Positions 54,887 to 64,000 of a DNA stretch of 64,000 bases are shown piece after piece (positions within the stretch are counted from its first letter, which is position 1; every line of letters begins with the position of its first letter). The translations under genes were made by a program, and so were the position numbers. This stretch comes from Leptotrichia sp. oral taxon 218 (GTDB lineage: Bacteria; Fusobacteriota; Fusobacteriia; Fusobacteriales; Leptotrichiaceae). The stretch spans positions 434,001 through 498,000 of the forward strand of contig NZ_CP072377.1 in assembly GCF_018128225.1 (NCBI RefSeq), read 5' to 3'. Below the pieces are notes generated by a model. The model had not been told where the DNA came from, did not search any database, and saw only the letters and a list, made by a program, of their open reading frames with translations.

Positions 54887-57800
54887 ATGATTAATGATTT
54901 AGAAGAATTTAGTCAAGAATTAAAATCGTTTGCTAAAAAAGTAAAAGGTTTTAAATACACAGATTCAGCACTTATCACATTTTTACTAACTGGTGCAATA
55001 GGAATAGGAAGAGGTGCATCAGCTAATCTATTTTCAGATGGAAATGAGCTTGAAACACAGTCAAAGACGATAAATGCTTCGGTTGCACGGCAGAAAAAAG
55101 ACTTTAAATGGACAAGACAAAAAAGTGAGAAAATTATTAAAAATGCGAATTCGGATTTAGTTCAGATTACGGATCAAGGAGATTACACGGTTAAGTCACC
55201 TTTGGAAGGATGGCAATTTGGAATTAATGGATTTTCCAATAATTGGCAGGGACATTACAAAGGTCGTGGAGATAAAGTAAAAGATGTTAAATATGCTAGA
55301 GGTAAAAACAATTCGGATTCAGATAAAGAAACAGAAACAAACAGCAATACTGGAGTAGTTAATGCAAGTCATGGTGAAACAATAACAATGAACAGAACTT
55401 CTCTTCCATCAGAGCCAAATGTTTTCGTAGATTCTCAGATCAATAAAAGTGCAAAATTTGGACTTTTTGCCAATGAAGGTGGTATAATTAATGCGCAAAA
55501 AAACTGGATAAAAGCGACAGGCACTCCAAAGACCGTTGCTTCACTTAATAATTCAAAAATTGATTTAGAAGGCAGTAAAGTGGAATATAAAGGAAATGGT
55601 TATGCACTTTATACTGATGGCACAAGTAATTCTGAAGGTGCTATTAATATGAAAGATGCGACATTGGTACTAGATGGAAAAGCCGTTGGATATGTGTTTG
55701 ATAAAGCTAAACCAAATGCTGTAACTTTTAATAATACAACTGTTGATGTACTTTCTGATGACGCAGTAATCGCAAATTTAACAGATTCAAAAAGTCCGCT
55801 TGTCATAGATGTGGAAAATAAACCTGGTAATGATAGTTTAAAAAATCGACTGCTTAGAGGAAATGTAAATATTACAAGTTCAAATGGAAAAACAAATTAC
55901 AAGTATGCTTTGGTGGATGATGCTACAATTCAAATAAAATCGGCAATTGATAAAGCAAATTTAATAAGTGATTCAGACAGTGAAGTATTCACAAAAAGAT
56001 TTTTATATCAAAATTCAAGATTGCATATTGAAACAGAGTATGGTTCGATAAACGCTTCCTTAAATACTGCACAAATGAAGGCGATAGATGACAGATTTTT
56101 GGCACCAGTTGGACTTGCGATAGCAGGAAGTTCAAAATCAGTAAATAATAGTACGACAGAAATTGGGAATAAAGGTAAAGTTTTTGTTGACAGGACAGAT
56201 GCTGGACAAGGTGGAATAGGATTTTATGCCGATTACGGATGGATTAATAACTATAATGCTGGAAAACTGGAAGTGGAGCAAGGTCCAACGCATAATGACA
56301 GAGCAGTTGGAATGTATGGAACAAACAACTCAAATATGGTAAGTTCTGGTCCAATAAATGTTGGTGGTAAAAATTCAATTGGGATTTTAGGGCTTTCATA
56401 TAGAATAGATCCTTCTACAGGTTTAGCTGTAGATCCATCTAACGAATCTTATTTTAAAAGTGTTGAAAATCCAGCTAATTTAGGGAAAATAGACATTATG
56501 AATTTGCCGTGGGGTGTTATTACGATGGATGATGACGGCGCAATTGGAATATTTACCAAAAATAACAGTATTGATCCGACCATAAAATCTGTTCCATCCA
56601 CATCTAAAGCCTGGCTTGTTGGTGTAAATGAAGGTACTATTACAATAAAAGGAAATAATCATGCGATAGGAATGGGATCTGATTTTGGTGCAGTTTCAAA
56701 TTATGAAGGGGAAGATCCTGTAACTCATGTTTATCATTCTGGGATAATTAATATACTTGGTACGCAATCGTTTGGAATGTATGGAACAAATAATACCGAT
56801 TTGAAAAATTTTGGGATAATAAATGTTGCTGCAACTTCTCCTGGAAATGAATCAATTGGAATGTATGGGGATGATCCAAAGACAAAAGTTTATGTATTAG
56901 AAACTGAAAATGGAACTAGAATAAGAAACAATAGTATAATAAATGTTGGACGATCTTCTTATGGTATTTTTGCAAGAAATATAGAAATGAATGGTGGGAC
57001 AATAAATGTAGATGATGATGGAGTAGGAATTTATTCTCAAGGGCCTGATGTCGATATTATTGCAGGAAAAATTAATGTAGGTAATGATAATGCAGTAGGA
57101 GTGTATATTGATGACGCAACAGTAGCTCCAAAACCTACAACTGTTAAAGGAAACTTGGATATGAAAGTTGGGCAAAATTCAGCTGGATTTTTAATAACAG
57201 CAGCAAATACTAAGACAGATTTAAATACAAAAGCGCCAAATGATGTTCATATTGGAGAAAATTCAGTTTATATTTATTCGAGAGCACCACAAAGTTTAGG
57301 TGGGAAAATTGAAAATAAATCAAATATTGTGACTGATGGAAATAACAGCTATGGAATTTATTCATCTCAAGACTTTGTAAATCGTGGAAATATTAACTTA
57401 AAATCAGGAACTGGAAATGTTGGAATTTATTCATCTCAAGGAATCGGACAAAATTATGGAACAATTGATGTTGGTCCGAGTGATGTGACAGCTGGAAAAT
57501 ACGGAATTGGAATGGCAACAGGAAGTACAGTGGCATCAATGGGAACAATAGAAAACCACGGAACAATTAATGTGACAAAAAATAGCAGTGTTGGAATGTA
57601 TGCATCAGGTTCTGGTTCAAAGGCAATAAATAGAGGTATTATTAACTTGGAAGGTAATGATACAGTTGGAATGTATATCGACAATCATGCCACTGGAGAA
57701 AACTATGGAACGATTCAGACAATTGCAAGTGGAACTGGAATAAAGGGTGTGGTTGCAAAAAATGGAGGAATTATTAAAAATTATGGAACAATAAATATTG

Positions 57801-59490
57801 CTTCTGGAAGTGGAAATACAGGAGTAGAAACTGATACAGCTGGTGCATACCAAGTTCAAGGAGGAGGAAGTAGTAATACTGTATCTTTAACAGGAACAGG
57901 AGTTAATAGAACAGTAGCAGAAAAATCAGTAGTAAAAACTCCAGCACATCCAAGTCCAGTGTCAATACCAATACCTGCAGTGTTAGCTGAATCATTAGGA
58001 GATTATGCAAATGGAGATTTGCCGCAAGCATCAGGTAGTAATAATCGTACAAATGATTCAAGTATAGAAATGTATGTGGATACTTCAGGAATAAATCATA
58101 CAAATCCTATTCAAGGATTAAGTAATTTAACAAGACTTAAAGATATAGATTTGATGATGGGAACAGAGGCTGCAAGAAATACGAATGCAAAAGCAATTCA
58201 AATAGGAGATGACATTTTGCAACCATATAATGATGCTTTGGGAAGTGTTATACCAACAGGAGTTAAATTGAATGTTGACTCGGCAAGTTTGACTTGGAGA
58301 GCACATATGGTGAAATCAGGAAATTTAAATGCACCGATAAAAACTGTGCATATGGAAAAAATTCCTTATACTGATTTTGCAAAAAATGATACAGATACTG
58401 AACATTTCTTAGATGGACTTGAACAGAGATATGGAGTTGAAGATGTAAATTCGAGAGAAAAACAAGTCTTTAATAAATTAAACGATATAAGAAGTGACGA
58501 AGATCATATATTTACACAAGCTATAAGTCAAATGCTAGGTTATGAATATTCAAATACTCAACAGCGAATTAATGAAACTGGAAATGAATTGGATAAGGAA
58601 ATTGGATATTTACGAAAAGAGTGGGAAAATAATCCGTTTAAGCAAAATAACAAAATTAAAGTGTTTGGAATAAAAGATGAGTATAAAACAGACACAGCTG
58701 GAATTGTAGATTATGACAGCAATGCTTATGGAGTGGCTTATGTTAATGAAAATGAAACATCTGAAAAGGAAAATCCCAAAGGATGGTATGCTGGAGCTGT
58801 TACGAATAGATTTAAGTTTAAAGATTTAGGAAAATCAACTGAACAGCAATCTATGGTTAAAGCTGGGGTATTTAAGACAATGTCACCGAAAAATGATTAC
58901 AATAGCTCACTAAAATGGACAGTTTCTGGAGATGTATTCGGTGGAATTAATAATATGCATCGTAAATTTTGGATTGTAGATGATGTGTTTGAATCCAGAG
59001 CTAATTATTACACTTATGGAGCAGCTTTGAAAAATGAATTGGGATATGATATAAAATTGTCTGAAAGAACTCATTTGAGACCTTATGGAGCGTTAAAAAT
59101 AGAATATGGAAGATTTTCAAAGATAAAAGAAGACAATGGTCAAATGAATTTGAATGTTAAAGGAAACGACTATTTCTCGATTAAACCTAAGTTCGGAGCA
59201 GAACTTAAATATGTTCAGCCATTAACTGCGGGAACTCAACTTTCAGTAGGACTTTCGACAGCGTATGAAAATGAGCTTGGAAAACTTAATAAATTAAATC
59301 AAGCGAGAGTTCGTCATACTACAGCAGATTGGTATAATTTAAAAATGAAAAAGAAGATAGAAAAGGAAATATAAAATTTGACTTAAATGTTGGAATTAAT
59401 AGTTCAAGATTTGGAGTGACGGCAAATCTAGGATATGATACGGAAGGTAAAAATATTAGAGAAGGTCTTGGATTTAAATTGGCTTATTAG
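54887..59490 (+). pseudogene. Second autotransporter adhesin, frameshifted near its end
   Basis: ATG 54887 behind GAAAGGAAGAAC opens 1,495 codons. The N-terminus MINDLEEFSQELKSFAKKVKG with the later FLLTGAIGIGRGASA is the fusobacterial autotransporter-associated N-terminal domain and extended signal. A long passenger with NYGTI, NRG.I.L and GIYS rungs follows, then the barrel. After DWYNLK the frame reaches a stop at 59374; restoring one A in the A5 run at 59341-59345 continues it to 59490 (DLNVGINSSRFGVTANLGYD, ending KLAY), in register with the paralogue at 1-5918. As it stands the last strands of the barrel are lost; the restored protein would have about 1,534 residues. Confidence 0.88.
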
Positions 59491-59522
59491 TCTTTATCAC
59501 TAAAATTTTATAAATTATTTAG

Positions 59523-59550
59523 CAAGGGGTAAAAACCCCTTGTTTTATTT
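59523..59550. terminator. Terminator between autotransporter and agmatinase gene
   Basis: CAAGGGGT (59523-59530) pairs with ACCCCTTG (59535-59542), followed by TTTTATTTT; an A-containing loop, usable from both sides. Confidence 0.85.
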
Positions 59551-60408
59551 TGAAATGAATAGTAAAATTTCTCTTAAAAGTTTACATGCAAGAGCAGTAG
59601 ATTTTCCAGATTGGTCGTAAATAGGCGATAATTCATTCATATCAAGTCCTACAATATTTAATTTAGAAATTTTTTCAATCGCTTTGTGCAGTTCTTTAAA
59701 TGTGACTCCTCCAGCTTCAGGTGTCCCAGTTCCTGGAAATTCTGATGGATCAAGCACATCTAAGTCCAATGTGAAGTAAACTGGTTTACCTTTTAATTTT
59801 TCAACAACTTTATCAAGTTCATCAAAATTATCGCCAAAATTAAATTTTGTTGTATGAAGATGTTTTTTTGCAAATTCCCATTCAGCTCGTTCTCCACTTC
59901 TTATTCCAAACTGAAAGATTTTATTGTCGCCAACCATATCCCAGCATCGTCTGATTACTGAAGCGTGTGAAAAATATTGACCTAAATATTCATCTCGCAA
60001 ATCTGTATGAGCATCAAACTGAATTATGTGCAAGTCTGGATATTTTTTAAAAGCCGCTTTTACAGCTCCCAATGTCACAGAATGTTCTCCACCAATCATA
60101 AATGGAATTTTTCCGTCGTTTAAAATGCTCTCGGCTTCATTCTGAATATCTTGAAGTGCCAAATTAGAATTTCCAAAAGAAAGTTCCAAGTCGCCACCGT
60201 CAAAAATTTTGTAATCTTCCAAATCCTTGTCTTGATAAGGACTGTAAGTTTCAATCCCAAAACTCTCATTTCTCATAACGGAACTTGCAAATCGAGTCCC
60301 AGGTCTAAAGGAAGTAGTGCTGTCAAATGGAGCACCAAAAATAACGATGTTGCTTTCGTCATATTCATTGTCGCACCCAATAAATGTATGTATATTTTGC
60401 TTTCTCAT
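59545..60408 (-). CDS. speB: Agmatinase (ureohydrolase family)
   Basis: Hydrolyses agmatine to putrescine and urea in polyamine synthesis; 287 residues. The two-Mn site is intact: GGEHSVTLG (His), FDAHTDLRDEY (Asp-His-Asp, about residues 134-139) and TLDLDVLDPSEFPGTGTPEAGG (Asp pair). GAPFDSTTSFRPGTRF at the N-terminus is typical of SpeB rather than arginase. A promoter fits at 60495-60467 on the minus strand. No agmatine supplier is nearby. Confidence 0.9.
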   Translation of the reverse strand: MRKQNIHTFIGCDNEYDESNIVIFGAPFDSTTSFRPGTRFASSVMRNESFGIETYSPYQDKDLEDYKIFDGGDLELSFGNSNLALQDIQNEAESILNDGKIPFMIGGEHSVTLGAVKAAFKKYPDLHIIQFDAHTDLRDEYLGQYFSHASVIRRCWDMVGDNKIFQFGIRSGERAEWEFAKKHLHTTKFNFGDNFDELDKVVEKLKGKPVYFTLDLDVLDPSEFPGTGTPEAGGVTFKELHKAIEKISKLNIVGLDMNELSPIYDQSGKSTALACKLLREILLFISK

Positions 60409-60466
60409 AGTTTTAACCTTTCTTAATTTTTTTTATTTACTTAAATTTACTTAAAAAATTTTTGCC

Positions 60467-60495
60467 ATTATAGCATATTTGAAAAAATTTTACAA
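60467..60495 (-). promoter_or_regulatory. Promoter of the agmatinase gene
   Basis: On the minus strand TTGTAA (60495-60490) and TATAAT (60472-60467) spaced 17, with TGC before the -10. Confidence 0.7.
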
Positions 60496-60497
60496 TT

Positions 60498-62270
60498 TTA
60501 TCTCATCGGATTTACAGCTGTCAATTCCCACTTGTGAATACCTTCGTCTTTTAAGGCGCTGTCATATCCAATGTAGACATTTTTTAATCTTTTGTTTACT
60601 GGAGTTAATTTATATTTATACATAAGTGGGACTTCAGAAGCTTGATTTATGTAATATTTTTGCCATTCTTTGTACATTTGCGCTTTGTAATTTGGGATTG
60701 TCAATGATTTTTCTCCTAAAATTTCGTCAATAAATTTGTCGTTTTCTGGAGATGTAAATCTTGTATAATTTAATTGAGAACTTCTTCCAGCCGAAGAAGT
60801 CGGATTTACATCAGTTCCTACTCCCCATGCACCAAAAAATACATCAATATCTTTTGTGTCACCTTGTACTTTTTCGTAAAAGTTTTGAAAAGCTAGTAAT
60901 CTTCCAGAAGTTAAGCTTACATTTAATCCAATTTTTTTCCAGCTTTGAAGATAAAATTGAGCAAGTGGCTCAGCCACATCTCCACCAGCCATAAACGCCA
61001 TTTTTATTTGAAGCGGCTTACCGTTTTTATCTTCACGAAATCCATCATTGTTCACATCTTTGTATCCGCTTTCGTCAAGAAGCTGTTTTGCTTTGGCTAA
61101 GTTATACGGAAATCCTGTCAAATCTTTTGGAAAATATTTTTTGAAAACTGGAGGAACCGTAGAAGTCGCTCTTTGTCGCAGTCCAAAATAAAAGGCCTGT
61201 GTGATTTGATCGACATCAATTGCATAAATCATCGCTTGTCTTAAATTTAAATCCGCCATTTTAGCGTTAGGATCGCTCACATTTTCTCCTTTTGCTTTGT
61301 CAAAATGTCCCAATTTAAATCCAACATACGAGTAATACAAATCCTGTTGTCCCAAAACTTCTAAATTGTTAAAATCTTTATAATTATTGTATAAATTGTC
61401 TGGCATTTCCATAACATAGTCATATTTTCCAGCTTTTAGAGCCGCAACAATTGACTGTGGATTGACCACTTGCAAAATAGCCTTTTTTATTTTAGGTTTT
61501 CCCTTGTAATAATAAGGATTTGCCACAAATTCCATGCTTTCTCCGCGAGAAATTTTTACCAAGTTATAAGGCCCCAATGTGACGGGTTTTGTTCTTATTT
61601 TGTCAGATGAAACTAAATTTTTTATTGGAACATCTTTTAAATAGTGTTTTGGAAGTGCGTTTGCCATAAGTCCGTTTCCACCGCTAAAAATACTTTGTCC
61701 CATCTCAGAAAATGAAATTTCAACTGTTTTATCGTCAATTTTTTTCACGCCAGAAATTGTTTTAGCTTTTCCATTGTGATAGTCATTCATTCCAATAACT
61801 TTTTGAAATTCTTCAGTATAACGAATTCCTGTATAATCTTTATTTCCCAAAACTTCATAGGCATAGACTATATCGTCTGCAGTAAGTGGAACGCCATCTG
61901 ACCATTTTATTCCATCTTTAATTTTTATAGTTGCCTTTTTATTTTTTGCATCAACATTTAATGTTGCAACCCCTGTGTCAATTATTTCAAAATTTTCATT
62001 CACATCAAAAAGGCTGGAACTTAAAAACATTGAAAGGATATCTCCATCGTATCCGTCCTGATACAAAATCTCGTTAAAAACTCCAACAAGCGGATCATCT
62101 TTTACAATAGCCACTTGAAGTGTTGCATTTTCTACAGCTGGTTCATTATTTGTAGTTTTTATTGGGAAAATTGACAAATTTATTTTAGCTCCCGGCATCT
62201 CACTTCTCTTTTTACCTGGACTACATGAAATTATCATAAGTCCAATCAAAAAAATCAATATTTTTTTCAT
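60498..62270 (-). CDS. Peptide ABC transporter substrate-binding lipoprotein
   Basis: A 590-residue OppA/DppA-type binding protein. Signal MKKILIFLIGLMIISC with lipobox IISC; FEIIDTGVATLNVD, KIKDGIKWSDGVPLTADDIVYAYEVL is the family signature block, and LRQAMIYAIDVDQI follows. It should capture oligopeptides in the periplasm for the permeases encoded just upstream. Its start overlaps the stop of the OppC-like gene by four bases (ATGA), so translation is coupled. ATPase genes are not seen; they may lie upstream of the window. Confidence 0.9.
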   Translation of the reverse strand: MKKILIFLIGLMIISCSPGKKRSEMPGAKINLSIFPIKTTNNEPAVENATLQVAIVKDDPLVGVFNEILYQDGYDGDILSMFLSSSLFDVNENFEIIDTGVATLNVDAKNKKATIKIKDGIKWSDGVPLTADDIVYAYEVLGNKDYTGIRYTEEFQKVIGMNDYHNGKAKTISGVKKIDDKTVEISFSEMGQSIFSGGNGLMANALPKHYLKDVPIKNLVSSDKIRTKPVTLGPYNLVKISRGESMEFVANPYYYKGKPKIKKAILQVVNPQSIVAALKAGKYDYVMEMPDNLYNNYKDFNNLEVLGQQDLYYSYVGFKLGHFDKAKGENVSDPNAKMADLNLRQAMIYAIDVDQITQAFYFGLRQRATSTVPPVFKKYFPKDLTGFPYNLAKAKQLLDESGYKDVNNDGFREDKNGKPLQIKMAFMAGGDVAEPLAQFYLQSWKKIGLNVSLTSGRLLAFQNFYEKVQGDTKDIDVFFGAWGVGTDVNPTSSAGRSSQLNYTRFTSPENDKFIDEILGEKSLTIPNYKAQMYKEWQKYYINQASEVPLMYKYKLTPVNKRLKNVYIGYDSALKDEGIHKWELTAVNPMR

Positions 62271-63160
62271 AAATTCTCCTTTCTAAAAAAATTATGCTCG
62301 TCTTTTTTCGCATCAGCAGCTCTATTTAACATTTGTCCAATGTAATTTATACAAAGCATCATAACAAGTATTAAAATCGAAGCTGGAAGCCAAATCCAAA
62401 GTTTTGAAGATAAAACTTCTGGATCGGCTGCATATCCAACAAGTGTCCCAAGACTAGGAGTTGAAGGAGGTAAACCAAATCCTAAAAAACTAAGTCCAGT
62501 TTCAATTCCCAAATTTCCAGCAAAGGCAAGTGTCAAATCTACAATTATTAAAGAGCTTAAATTTGGCAAGATTTCTCTAAAAATTATTTTAAAATCGCTT
62601 GTTCCCATTGTTTTTGAAGCAAGAACATATTCCTTTTTACTTTCTGCAAGAGCTTTACTTCTAATAAGCCGTGCTGTTGAAACCCAGTAAAATGCACTCA
62701 TTATGAAAATAAACGAGCTAACTGTATATTTTGGCACAATTGTAACAAATACAATAATGATCATAAGTGTCGGCATAATTGTTATAAAATCAATTATTCT
62801 CATAATTATATTATCGATAATTCCACCATAATATCCGCTTATCATTCCAAAAAAAGTTCCAAGAAAACTTGTCAAGATAGTTATTGTAAAGCCAATGATA
62901 ATCGAGTTTCTAGCTCCCAATATAAGTTGTCCTAAAATTGAACGACCACCTGAATCTGACCCAAGCCAAAATCCTTCTTTCATCGGAATAGCATATTTAT
63001 CTAAAAGACTTATTTTCATAATTTCATCCTGATTTGCAAAAAGTGAGCCGATAAAAATAATTCCAAAAATTATTGCAAGTAAAATTAATGATCCAAGTGC
63101 AAGTTTGTCCTTTAAAAGTTCTTTTACTATTATTCTAATACCTGTCGGTTTTTCATTCAT
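62267..63160 (-). CDS. Peptide ABC transporter permease, OppC/DppC type
   Basis: Inner-membrane permease of 297 residues, with a leading membrane helix (about 28-50), a periplasmic loop ending WLGSDSGGRSILGQLILGARNS and five further helices. The EAA motif facing the ATPase is ALAESKKEYVLASKTMGTSDFKII (residues about 170-195), and GLSFLGFGLPPSTPSLG is typical of OppC. The frame opens at 63205, but ATG 63160 follows AAAGGTGGTG. It lies 16 bases after the OppB-like gene. Confidence 0.9.
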   Translation of the reverse strand: MNEKPTGIRIIVKELLKDKLALGSLILLAIIFGIIFIGSLFANQDEIMKISLLDKYAIPMKEGFWLGSDSGGRSILGQLILGARNSIIIGFTITILTSFLGTFFGMISGYYGGIIDNIIMRIIDFITIMPTLMIIIVFVTIVPKYTVSSFIFIMSAFYWVSTARLIRSKALAESKKEYVLASKTMGTSDFKIIFREILPNLSSLIIVDLTLAFAGNLGIETGLSFLGFGLPPSTPSLGTLVGYAADPEVLSSKLWIWLPASILILVMMLCINYIGQMLNRAADAKKDEHNFFRKENL

Positions 63161-63176
63161 ATTTTTTTCACCACCT

Positions 63177-64000
63177 TTATTTAATTCTAATTCTAGGATC
63201 GACAATGCTCAAAATTATGTCAGAAAGTAAACTTCCAAACAAAGTTAAAAATCCAAAAAGCAAGATAAGAGCGGTTACAACGCTATAATCTCTGGTTACT
63301 ATGGAATTTATAAAAAGTCCTCCCATTCCAGGATAACTGAATATTTTTTCAATAAAAATCGAACCCCCAAGTAATCCTGTTATTGCATAACCAAAAAACG
63401 CTGCAATCGGTAAAATTGAATTTCTAAAAATATGTCTTGAATAAATTCTATTTTCAGGAACTCCTTTACTTTTAGCCGTTTTCACATAATCAAGCGACTT
63501 TGCCTCAATGACTTCATTTCTCAAATACTGAATAATCCAAGTTGTTCCAAGCAGCGCATAAGTTATGGCTGGAAGTATGATGTGATAAATTCTGTCCCAA
63601 AAATGTCCAATCTTTCCAGTTTCAAGTCCAGCGGTAACAGAACCTGTTGTAGGAAACCAGCCTAATTTATATCCAAAGAACCAGATCATTATAAGTGACA
63701 AGACAAATGTCGGTATTGCATAACTCACATAGTTATAAAAAGTTACAAATTTGTCCAAAAATGAGTTCTGGTATCGTCCAGATAGCATTCCCAAAGGAAT
63801 TGCGATGCAATATGTCAAAATCAAACTCACAAGCGACAAAATAAAAGTATTTACAGCTCTTTCCCCAATCAGAGTCTTAACGGGAACATTGTAAGTGTAG
63901 CTCATTCCCAAATTTCCAGAAAAAGCATTTTTAATCCATCTTATATATTGAACATGCCAAGGGTCAAGAAGTCCAGCTTTTCTTCGCAGAGCTTCAAGTG
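63177..64000 (-). CDS. Peptide ABC transporter permease, OppB/DppB type (5' end outside window)
   Basis: The frame is open to the window edge, so the start lies beyond 64000; 273 codons are visible. The first visible residues LRRKAGLLDPWHVQYIRWIKNAFSGNLGMSY are the periplasmic loop of OppB, the later EVIEAKSLDYVKTAKSKGVPENRI is the EAA motif, and GGSIFIEKIFSYPGMGGLF is the signature near the last helices. It is the first visible gene of the oppB-oppC-oppA order. Confidence 0.92.
   Translation of the reverse strand, partial: LEALRRKAGLLDPWHVQYIRWIKNAFSGNLGMSYTYNVPVKTLIGERAVNTFILSLVSLILTYCIAIPLGMLSGRYQNSFLDKFVTFYNYVSYAIPTFVLSLIMIWFFGYKLGWFPTTGSVTAGLETGKIGHFWDRIYHIILPAITYALLGTTWIIQYLRNEVIEAKSLDYVKTAKSKGVPENRIYSRHIFRNSILPIAAFFGYAITGLLGGSIFIEKIFSYPGMGGLFINSIVTRDYSVVTALILLFGFLTLFGSLLSDIILSIVDPRIRIK

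Overview
The window is AT-rich chromosomal DNA that I attribute to a fusobacterium of the Leptotrichiaceae, most likely Leptotrichia. The reasons are two very large autotransporter adhesins with the fusobacterial N-terminal and beta-barrel layout, codon use strongly biased to A/T, strong GGAGG ribosome sites, and housekeeping proteins of mixed Gram-positive/Gram-negative flavour. This assignment is inference from protein content; no rRNA gene is present.

Layout. 1-5918: 3' part of an autotransporter gene. 6032-15116: L10 leader, rplJ, rplL, rpoB, rpoC. 15178-17089: a TnpB-coding IStron (group I intron plus IS605-type ends) that splits the start codon of gmk, followed by rpoZ. 17904-23929: dnaG, rpoD and a second sigma-like gene interrupted by a second IStron (21218-23139). 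24055-24867: Nif3-type gene. 24928-28283: a cation symporter (minus strand) with an IS200/IS605 element (tnpA + tnpB) in its promoter. 28467-41562, mostly plus strand: cysteine desulfurase, HAD phosphatase, dnaE, a biotin-carboxylase pair, Asp23/AmaP pair, nusB, nadR, rpmF and two lipoproteins. 41621-49191, minus strand: Na/Pi cotransporter, frameshifted nadR paralogue, YihY protein, thiI, S51 peptidase, cysteine desulfurase. 49417-50208: a malY/patB relic carrying a small palindromic element. 50312-54548: patatin, cold-shock protein, then minus-strand secG, tpiA, SPFH/NfeD pair and two tiny lipoproteins. 54887-59490: a second autotransporter, frameshifted in its barrel. 59545-64000, minus strand: agmatinase and an oligopeptide ABC transporter running off the window.

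Most striking system: the two IStrons. Each carries recognisable group I intron P, Q, R and S elements and a tnpB but no tnpA. Taking the 5' splice site after TTTTAT and the 3' splice site after the terminal TTCAG rebuilds an ATG for gmk in one case and an uninterrupted reading frame in the sigma-like gene in the other. The same site gives a nine-pair P1 helix with the expected G-U pair. The complete IS605 element nearby is also inserted after TTTTAT and ends in nearly the same right-end hairpin, so its TnpA could mobilise the IStrons.

Other deviations: a DnaG primase whose four zinc ligands are all replaced, a BCCP without the biotin-accepting lysine, two frameshifts at A-runs, and a 56-residue Lys/Glu-rich insert in DnaE.
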